Shown here: piece after piece, positions 1-5,181 of the stretch
How positions within the stretch are numbered: the first letter of the stretch is position 1
How the letters are laid out: every line of letters begins with the position of its first letter
Assembly: GCA_964432985.1 (NCBI GenBank)
Contig: CAYSPT010000130.1
Location: 1-7,031 of the forward strand
From: CAYSPT01 sp964432985
GTDB taxonomy: Bacteria > Muiribacteriota > CAYSPT01
DNA: 7,031 nucleotides
Direction: 5' to 3'
Program-made: the position numbers and the translations under genes
The notes under the pieces: model-generated
The model's input: only the letters and a program-made list of their open reading frames with translations
Databases searched by the model: none
What the model was told of the DNA's origin: nothing

Positions 1-2
1 GG

Positions 3-1556
3 ATACCAGCTAAGCAGTGGTGTTCCATGGTGCTTCTGCTCATGCTCGGCGTTTCCTGTTATCTCTATCTTCCCCTGAGGGCTGTCCGGCATCCCGGTGT
101 CAACTGGGGCGGTACCAGCACGGTTGAAAATTTCGTTCGCCATGTCAGGCGGGAGCAGTACCGGGAACTGGAGTTTGGCGAACCGTTCAGCCTGAGCACC
201 AAGGCACGGTTCCTGCTGCATTTTTTACGTGAACTGGGTGCACAGTTCGGTTGGATTCTGGTTATTCCCGGAATCCTGGGGGTGTGCCTGCTGTGGAAAT
301 CGCATTTCCGTGAGTGTCTCTCGCTGCTCGTCCTCTTTGCCCTCAATTCTATTGGGCTGATAGTCATGCTGAACTTTCCCTTTGACGAGGTAAAACGGTT
401 CGTGGTTACGGTCTATTATATTCCGTGTTACATCATTTTCGCGCTCTTTATCGCCGTGGGTATGCAGAGAATCATGTCGGCGGGAAAGTTCGCGGGAAAG
501 ATCAGAAAGGCAGCCGCCTGGATAATTTTGGTCGCGGCGGTTGTGTCACTTGTCGCATGGAATTACCCTAAAATAGATAAACGGCTTCATTCCCTGGCGC
601 GCCGATACGGTATGGACCAACTTCGCTGCATGGACAGAAACGCGGTGGCCATCCTGTATGGTGACGGCTCGTGTTTCCCGGTCCGGTACCTGCAGGAGGT
701 GTGCGGGTACCGCCGTGACGTGGTGGTGGTAAGGCGAAATCGCCTTCTTAACCCGCAGTCATTGAACTGGTACTTCGATGAGCTGACACGGCACTATGGG
801 AAGCGTATCGGGCTGCAGCCGCTCCCGGAATTTTTACGGTATCAGGGGCCTGACGATCTTGATGTGGCGCTTCGGCGGATGGAGATAATCCTCAATCACT
901 GCCGTTTGCGCTACCCGGTCTACGCCCTGGGAAACGAAGTACTCGATCGTCCGCTTCAGTACCGGGTGACCGGCCCGGGTGTGGTCGAGCTGAACAAACA
1001 GCCTGGCGCGGTAAGGAACAGGTTCTTCATCCACGGTTTACTGGAGCGTCTCCTGGTGTCCGGCGGACCCGGTCCCGCCCACCTTTTACAGGCGGGATAC
1101 CGGTTCTGGGACCGGGTGCTGTCCTGGAGGCATTCGCCGGTGGTCCACCAGGACAACTTCCTGGAGCGGGAGATACTCATGAATTACGCCAAGACCGCTA
1201 CCAACTTCGGCTCGCTGTTGTTCGCCAACGGACGTGTGGACGACGCCACCCGCGTGTACCGGCAGGTGTACCGCCTGGTTCCAGCCTACGGCACGTCCAT
1301 GCACAATCTGGGACACCTGTACCATCAGCAGAAGCTGTTCAGTAAAGCGGAAGAAGCGTACCGGCTGGCTTTGAAGGCGGACCCTGACCTGGTTCAGACC
1401 ATGAACAACCTGGGAGTGATTCTGCAGTACGTGAAGGGCGATTTCGACGGTGCGAGGGAGCTGTTTAAACGGGTGGTCACCACAGCGCCCGGCTCCCCTA
1501 CCGCCGGGATGGCAATCAAAAACCTGAGAGAACTGGACCAGCTTCAAAAGAAGTAA
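3..1556 (+). CDS. DUF2723 (TMEM260-like, GT117) membrane protein with C-terminal TPR repeats, 5'-partial
   Basis: The reading frame is open from base 3, and the first ATG at 27 has no Shine-Dalgarno, so the gene almost certainly starts off the left edge; only the C-terminal half or so is seen. Numbering from that ATG, the segment SCYLYLPLRA (10-19), then NWGG (26-29) and HVRREQY (39-45), is the family's characteristic helix end and loop (Y-LP-RA, NWG, H--R-QY). Further hydrophobic helices lie near 76-90, 97-117, 127-147 and 163-179. A soluble part follows with ILYGDGSCFPVRYLQEV (209-225) and DVVVVRRNRLLNPQSLNWY (231-249), also typical of the family. About three TPR units occupy 389-490, including AEEAYRLALKADPD and NNLGVILQY. 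Known of the family: human TMEM260 is an ER protein O-mannosyltransferase; bacterial members are mostly uncharacterised. The catalytic N-terminal region is not visible, so transferase activity is inference. It converges on the P-II gene. Confidence 0.85.
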   Translation: MPAKQWCSMVLLLMLGVSCYLYLPLRAVRHPGVNWGGTSTVENFVRHVRREQYRELEFGEPFSLSTKARFLLHFLRELGAQFGWILVIPGILGVCLLWKSHFRECLSLLVLFALNSIGLIVMLNFPFDEVKRFVVTVYYIPCYIIFALFIAVGMQRIMSAGKFAGKIRKAAAWIILVAAVVSLVAWNYPKIDKRLHSLARRYGMDQLRCMDRNAVAILYGDGSCFPVRYLQEVCGYRRDVVVVRRNRLLNPQSLNWYFDELTRHYGKRIGLQPLPEFLRYQGPDDLDVALRRMEIILNHCRLRYPVYALGNEVLDRPLQYRVTGPGVVELNKQPGAVRNRFFIHGLLERLLVSGGPGPAHLLQAGYRFWDRVLSWRHSPVVHQDNFLEREILMNYAKTATNFGSLLFANGRVDDATRVYRQVYRLVPAYGTSMHNLGHLYHQQKLFSKAEEAYRLALKADPDLVQTMNNLGVILQYVKGDFDGARELFKRVVTTAPGSPTAGMAIKNLRELDQLQKK

Positions 1557-1591
1557 TGGCCGTGTCCACTTGTGTAATAAGCAGGCTCTAT
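1557..1591. other. Short convergent intergenic gap
   Basis: These 35 bases separate the plus-strand membrane-protein stop (TAA at 1554-1556) from the minus-strand P-II stop (TAG, 1594-1592). No GC-rich stem followed by a T-run is visible on either strand. The nearest inverted repeat, GTCCGGA with TCCGGAAC at 1601-1623, lies inside the P-II gene, contains a bulge and has no T-tract, so it is not called as a terminator. Termination of both units may be factor-dependent or overlap the opposing gene. Confidence 0.6.
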
Positions 1592-1906
1592 CTAAATGGC
1601 GTCCGGACCGGCTTTTCCGGAACGGATTCTGCAGACTTCATCAAGAGAATAGACGTACATGATCCCATCCCCCGGTTCCCCGGTGCGGGCGATCCTGATG
1701 ATGGTCTCAAAAGTTTTCTCTATCTGGTCGTCCTCCACGACCATCTCCAGTTTCGAATGGGGGATGGTATGTGCCCGGTAGCCGCCTTTCTGCTCTCCGA
1801 AGCCACGCACCTCGGTAACTGTTACTCCCTTGATTCCTTGTTCGAGCAAAGCGTCCACCACCGTTTTCACCCTGGCCCTGCGGATAATGGCGGTCAGAAG
1901 TTCCAC
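1592..1906 (-). CDS. Divergent P-II family signalling protein with shortened T-loop
   Basis: This is a 104-residue homologue of GlnB/GlnK, the trimeric sensors of ATP/ADP and 2-oxoglutarate that bind target enzymes and transporters. It aligns end to end: AIIRR near the N-terminus, GVTVTEVRGFGEQKG at 27-41 (Q39 conserved), DDQIEKTFETIIRIARTG at 59-76, GDG at 79-81, RIRSG at 93-97 and the terminal DAI. E. coli GlnB has 112 residues; the eight missing ones all fall in the T-loop (about 42-52 here). The loop lacks the uridylylated Tyr51 of the YRGAEY motif, and the position of Lys58 is His50. The B-loop lysine (Lys90) is replaced by Ile82. Covalent uridylylation is therefore unlikely and ligand binding may be altered. 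The GTG start at 1906 is fixed by a strong AGGAGGTG eight bases upstream and by the family N-terminus. It is the last gene of the transporter operon seen here, 70 bases after the MalG-type permease, so control of that transporter is plausible but unproven. A specific gene name is not justified. Confidence 0.9.
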   Translation of the reverse strand: MELLTAIIRRARVKTVVDALLEQGIKGVTVTEVRGFGEQKGGYRAHTIPHSKLEMVVEDDQIEKTFETIIRIARTGEPGDGIMYVYSLDEVCRIRSGKAGPDAI

Positions 1907-1976
1907 CGTTGATTCACCTCCTGCGTTAAATAGCGTCTCTAGTTATTTCGACACAAAACGGCGCAAGGCTGAACGT
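1907..1976 (-). other. Intergenic gap between MalG-type permease and P-II gene
   Basis: These 70 bases break the run of overlapping genes. Besides the P-II ribosome site, the minus strand is A/T-rich in its middle, with TTGTGT and TATTTA 18 bases apart. Each hexamer matches the sigma-70 consensus poorly, so a separate P-II promoter is only possible. No hairpin followed by a T-run is seen. Confidence 0.4.
1915..1922 (-). promoter_or_regulatory. Strong Shine-Dalgarno of the P-II gene
   Basis: On the minus strand this reads AGGAGGTG, nearly fully complementary to the 16S rRNA tail, eight bases before the GTG at 1906. It is the only consensus ribosome site in the operon; the other visible starts sit in overlaps with weak or no such signal. 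It settles the GTG as the P-II start and suggests that P-II is translated independently of the permeases. Confidence 0.85.
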
Positions 1977-1980
1977 TCAG
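1969..1980. repeat. 12-base perfect palindrome over the permease stop codon
   Basis: CTGAACGTTCAG is a perfect 6+6 inverted repeat with no spacer, and it contains the TGA stop of the MalG-type permease (1979-1977). It does not extend outward without mismatches and cannot form a looped RNA hairpin. It could be an operator half-site pair or chance. Confidence 0.5.
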
Positions 1981-2813
1981 TCCCTGAGGGCGCCGGCCAG
2001 CATGCCGGAGCGGATGTGCTTCTGGAGGAGATAAGTGATGACGATCACCGGGATGGTGATGATGGTGGCGTAGGCTGCGGAGGTGAAGATGCTGCCGCGG
2101 TTTAAGAAGTAGTAGGTCTGCAGCGGCAGCGTGTTTTTCGAGATCGTCAGGTACAAAGCGTAGGTGAACTCGTTCCACGATTCGAGCCAGGCCAGCATGG
2201 ACGCCGCCGCCACCCCCGGCAGCGCGAGAGGAACGACGACCTTGGCCAGTGTCTCCAGTTTGCCGGCTCCATCGACGAACGAGGCCTCCTCCAGGCTTCG
2301 CGGAATGGTTTCGAAAGTACCTACCAGGATCCAACCCACGTAGGGAAGCACCCGTATCAGGTGGGCCAGGACCAGTCCCAGCGAGGTGTCGATGAGGTTC
2401 CATGAGAGGAACGTGACACTGACCGGCAGCGCGATGGCCACCTCGGGAAATAGCCTGGATACGAACAGTGAGATGATAAAGATATACCGGTATCTTTTAT
2501 CGTTAATGCGGGAGATGACATAGGCCGCCGGCGCTGCGATCAGGATGGCCAGCAGGGTCACCGCGGTGGCCACTCCCAGGCTCTTGAGAAGCGAGGGGCC
2601 CAGGAGCCCAGAAGAAAACACCGCCCGCCAGTGCCTCAGCGTCAGCCCCGACTCGGGGGACAGCAGGTTCTTGCGGTGGAAGGGCTGGAATATGTCTCCT
2701 GGTTCGCTAAGGGAGATCTTGAACATCAGGACGATGGGGTACAGGACGAATGCTGCCACAAGCACCAGCGCCAGGGCGAACAGCACGGATTGCACTCGGG
2801 ATCGTTTCGTCAC
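1977..2813 (-). CDS. MalG-type ABC transporter permease (carbohydrate class)
   Basis: An inner-membrane subunit of 278 residues, the usual length for MalG/UgpE-like permeases, which pair with a MalF-type subunit to form the substrate channel. An N-terminal helix at about 11-32 is followed by a short periplasmic loop containing LTLRHWRAVF (57-66), the usual position of the N-W motif. More helices lie near 80-101, 108-134, 142-165, 197-210 and 245-263. The cytoplasmic EAA loop that docks on the ATPase is clear: IPRSLEEASFVDGAGKLETL at 170-189, followed by VVPLALPG (193-200). The tail QKHIRSGMLAGALRD matches the family's conserved end, in which a short polar segment precedes G-hydrophobic-GA. 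The GTG start overlaps the upstream permease's TGA (GTGA, 2813-2810), with AGGTG five bases before it. The cognate ATPase is not in the window. Substrate unknown; sugar class is inferred from the family. Confidence 0.93.
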   Translation of the reverse strand: MTKRSRVQSVLFALALVLVAAFVLYPIVLMFKISLSEPGDIFQPFHRKNLLSPESGLTLRHWRAVFSSGLLGPSLLKSLGVATAVTLLAILIAAPAAYVISRINDKRYRYIFIISLFVSRLFPEVAIALPVSVTFLSWNLIDTSLGLVLAHLIRVLPYVGWILVGTFETIPRSLEEASFVDGAGKLETLAKVVVPLALPGVAAASMLAWLESWNEFTYALYLTISKNTLPLQTYYFLNRGSIFTSAAYATIITIPVIVITYLLQKHIRSGMLAGALRD

Positions 2814-3847
2814 GCCTTCACCTGTTTATCCCGTTCAGCCAAAAAGAGGTAGCCGAGGACAAATATCAGAATGATGGTGGTGAGGACCGTGCCGGCGGCG
2901 GCGGAGAGACTGTAATTCTGATGGATGTAGTCGTTGTAAGCACAGGTGGAAATCACCGGTGTGGCGGAGAACCCGGCCAGGATCAGGGGCAGTTCGAATA
3001 TCCGGAAGGAGTCGATGCCTCTCAGAATGAGGGCCACGGTGATGTAGGGCTTCATCAGGGGCAGGGTGATGGAGAAGAACCTGCGCGCGCCCTCCGCCCC
3101 GTCGATGGCCGCCGCTTCGCGCACACTGCGGGGAATCGATTCCAGTCCGGCCATGAACAGCAGGACCAGCACCGGGAGCACTTTCCAGGTGTCCGCGAAC
3201 ACGATCATACCGATGGAGCTCCATCCGCCCCGGGCCCAGTCGATCCCCACCGTATCTATCAATCCTATCTTGTACAAAAGCGTATTCAAATACCCCGAAG
3301 TGTCGAAGATATAGGTCATAATGGTGGCCGAGACGATGGTGGGCAGCCCCAGCGGCGTGAGCACGATGGTGCGGAAAATCCCTTTGCCTTTGAACGCCCG
3401 ACTCAGCATGAGCGCAATGGTCATGGCTGCCACGCACTGCAGGACCAGACCGGTCAGGGTGATGGAGACGGTGTTTATCACCGCGCTTCGGAAGGTCGTG
3501 TCAGCCAGGAGATAACGGTAGTTGCTGAGTGTCGGTCCAGCGTCATTGGTATATTTTAGGGCCTCCAGTTCCTCTTCGGCTGTTTTTAGTTCGATTATTT
3601 TGAGATCAGTTGCTTTGAATTCGCGTGCATGGTCAGCGTTCTCCTGGCTAACCTGAGTGGTCCGCATGTCGTAGGTTATGTCGTTTATGCGCGCTTCGAT
3701 CCGGTCACGCTTGCGCGCCCACTGCTGGTCCTCCAGGCTGCTGACCAGGTTCCCCAGCACCGGCAGCACGGTAAAGCCGGTGATGTAGGCAAACAGGGGC
3801 ACCATCATGGCGGTTTCGAGCCAGTATTTTTTCAAAAACGGTTTCAT
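2810..3847 (-). CDS. MalF/UgpA-type ABC transporter permease with extra charged helical insert
   Basis: The inner-membrane partner of the MalG-type subunit. It has 345 residues against roughly 290-310 for simple UgpA-like permeases. Helix 1 spans about 11-36. Instead of the usual short loop before the N-Y segment (LSNYRYLLAD, 107-116), residues about 38-100 form a highly charged, helix-favouring stretch. Within it, I50, I54, I57 and M61, then I84, L87, L94 and L97, are spaced as in coiled coils. By topology this insert would be periplasmic. The core follows with FRSAVINTVSITLTGLVLQ (119-137), helices near 122-148, 159-181, 211-234, 267-288 and 318-336, and the EAA loop ESIPRSVREAAAIDGAEGAR (236-255) ending in ITLPLMKP. 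The ATG start overlaps the upstream stop (ATGA, 3847-3844) with no nearby ribosome site, so translation is probably coupled. E. coli MalF also has a large periplasmic insert, but it follows TM3 and has a different fold, so this one is not the same element. Confidence 0.92.
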   Translation of the reverse strand: MKPFLKKYWLETAMMVPLFAYITGFTVLPVLGNLVSSLEDQQWARKRDRIEARINDITYDMRTTQVSQENADHAREFKATDLKIIELKTAEEELEALKYTNDAGPTLSNYRYLLADTTFRSAVINTVSITLTGLVLQCVAAMTIALMLSRAFKGKGIFRTIVLTPLGLPTIVSATIMTYIFDTSGYLNTLLYKIGLIDTVGIDWARGGWSSIGMIVFADTWKVLPVLVLLFMAGLESIPRSVREAAAIDGAEGARRFFSITLPLMKPYITVALILRGIDSFRIFELPLILAGFSATPVISTCAYNDYIHQNYSLSAAAGTVLTTIILIFVLGYLFLAERDKQVKA

Positions 3848-5181
3848 GGACGCACGGCCGCTGCCGTGTCAAGCTCCTCTTTCAGCCGCCCGGCGTACCG
3901 GTCGAGAGTAGCCTTGACATCCTTGCCGTCCACGACGATGTCCTTGAACGCCTTGTTGACATAATTGTCAACTGCGGACCATCCCAGTATGGGCGGGCGG
4001 TAGTGGCCGTGGTCCAGGGACTGCATGACGGAGTCGAAAAACGGCTTCTGCCATTCGGGGACGGACCCGGCGGATGGGTCCCCGGGCGCATCGGAACGAA
4101 TTGCGTCGTAACGAAGGGTATCGTTACGTATCGGCGGCCACCCGAGCCGGGTGACGAAGGTGGTCTGCACCGGAGCGCTCATGAGGTAGACGGCGAAGTT
4201 AAGGGCCAGCTCGTGGTTCCCGCTGCGCCTCGGGATGGCGATAACGTCGCCGCCGATCATGGTGGCTTTCCCCGCCGGTCCGGACCAGGTATCGTACGAC
4301 TGGATGTTTGTTTTCCGGTTCTGCTGCACGATGACGTTCATCCCGAAGGGCCAATTGCGTGCGAGATAGACCGATTCTTCCGAAATAAACTTGTTGGTGG
4401 TGTTCCAGTTGGCCTTCCGTGACTCGGGACTGAGATGGGGATAAAGCTTCTGCAGGAACGTAAAGGCCTTGACGCATCCCTCGTCGTTGAGCACGGTGAT
4501 GTCCCCGCCGGCAGCCTGCACGAACTCGAAGACGTGGGTGGTGGTGTTGGGGTCAAGGGTACCGTGAATGGCCACCTTGCCTGCCCCGAACTCCTCCTTA
4601 AGCCGGCGGGATACTTCGATAAGCTCATCCCAGGTCCGGGGAATGCGGTACCGCTTGCCGTCGAAAATATCGGTGTTGTAATAGGTGATCTGCACGTTAG
4701 GCCGTCCTGGAAAGAACATGAGGCTGCCGGCGAACTCCAGGGGCTCGACCAGAGAAGAATATACCGCGGAATCCATCAGGTCGCGGTAGGGGCTGAGATC
4801 GAGCACGAGTCTCTTCTCTACGTAGGGAGCCAGGTTCATGTTGTCCAGGAACATAACGTCGATTTCCATGGAACCGGCTTTGTGCATCAGTTCCACCTTC
4901 TGCAGCAGGTCCACCGCTTCGATATTAACCGCTTTTATCGTGCAGGAGTGCTCACGTTCGAAGGCGGGAAACACTTCGCTGCGCATGATTTCCCACTCGC
5001 TTTCCCCAAGGGCCATGGAGATGTTCAGCGTGGTTGTCGAAACTACGTTGTCAGCAGAGGAAAACCGTTCATCACATAAATCCCGGTGCAGGTGAACGGC
5101 GGCGGCGGCCAGGACAAGTATCAGGAGAAGGAGAAGAATTCTTTTTCCCGGACTCATGGCAGCGGTTGTTTGGGCGGTCAC
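3844..5181 (-). CDS. Sugar-type extracellular solute-binding protein (SBP_bac_1)
   Basis: A 445-residue periplasmic receptor expected to deliver ligand to the MalFG-type pair. The N-terminus PGKRILLLLLILVLAAAAVH (11-30) is a signal peptide or signal anchor. Cys36 (RDLC) does not fit a lipobox, so it is not a clear lipoprotein; AAA before V29 could be a signal peptidase I site. The mature part has the family features in order: an opening strand LNISMALGESEWE (52-64), DVMFLDNMNLAPY (108-120), a hinge region with ITYYNTDIF and RIPRTWDELIEVSRRL (179-194), ARNWPFG (274-280), GGDVIAIPRRSGNHELALNF (310-329), and the tail YRPPILGWSAVDNYVNKAF (394-412). The GTG start shares GTGA (5181-5178) with the upstream stop; an in-frame ATG at 5157 (residue 9) has no ribosome site and is the less likely alternative. 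The ligand is unknown. Similarity to the maltose/trehalose branch is an impression only. Confidence 0.9.
   Translation of the reverse strand: MTAQTTAAMSPGKRILLLLLILVLAAAAVHLHRDLCDERFSSADNVVSTTTLNISMALGESEWEIMRSEVFPAFEREHSCTIKAVNIEAVDLLQKVELMHKAGSMEIDVMFLDNMNLAPYVEKRLVLDLSPYRDLMDSAVYSSLVEPLEFAGSLMFFPGRPNVQITYYNTDIFDGKRYRIPRTWDELIEVSRRLKEEFGAGKVAIHGTLDPNTTTHVFEFVQAAGGDITVLNDEGCVKAFTFLQKLYPHLSPESRKANWNTTNKFISEESVYLARNWPFGMNVIVQQNRKTNIQSYDTWSGPAGKATMIGGDVIAIPRRSGNHELALNFAVYLMSAPVQTTFVTRLGWPPIRNDTLRYDAIRSDAPGDPSAGSVPEWQKPFFDSVMQSLDHGHYRPPILGWSAVDNYVNKAFKDIVVDGKDVKATLDRYAGRLKEELDTAAAVRP

Noticed and set aside
27..29. ATG as the start of the DUF2723 gene
   Set aside because: No ribosome site, open frame upstream to base 3, and the protein would begin inside a conserved membrane helix, so the gene is 5'-truncated by the window.
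1601..1623. Possible terminator hairpin between the convergent genes
   Set aside because: The stem contains a bulge, is not followed by a T-tract on either strand, and lies within the end of the P-II gene.
1556..1912. Plus-strand open frame overlapping the P-II gene
   Set aside because: It is the mirror of the P-II coding sequence, without a ribosome site or recognisable domain.
2750..3559. Long plus-strand open frame (269 codons) opposite the MalF-type permease
   Set aside because: It is antisense to a clearly conserved permease, its translation is rich in G, H, Q and R without domains, and it is explained by the codon bias of the real gene.
4107..4128. 8-base inverted repeat CGTAACGA / TCGTTACG with a 6-base loop
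   Set aside because: It lies inside the SBP_bac_1 coding sequence (around residues 352-358), has no T-run, and is a coincidence of the codons used there; not a terminator or attenuator.
4435..5079. Plus-strand open frame (214 codons) opposite the SBP_bac_1 gene
   Set aside because: Its translation is low-complexity and unlike any family I recognise, and the opposite strand has a full-length conserved protein.
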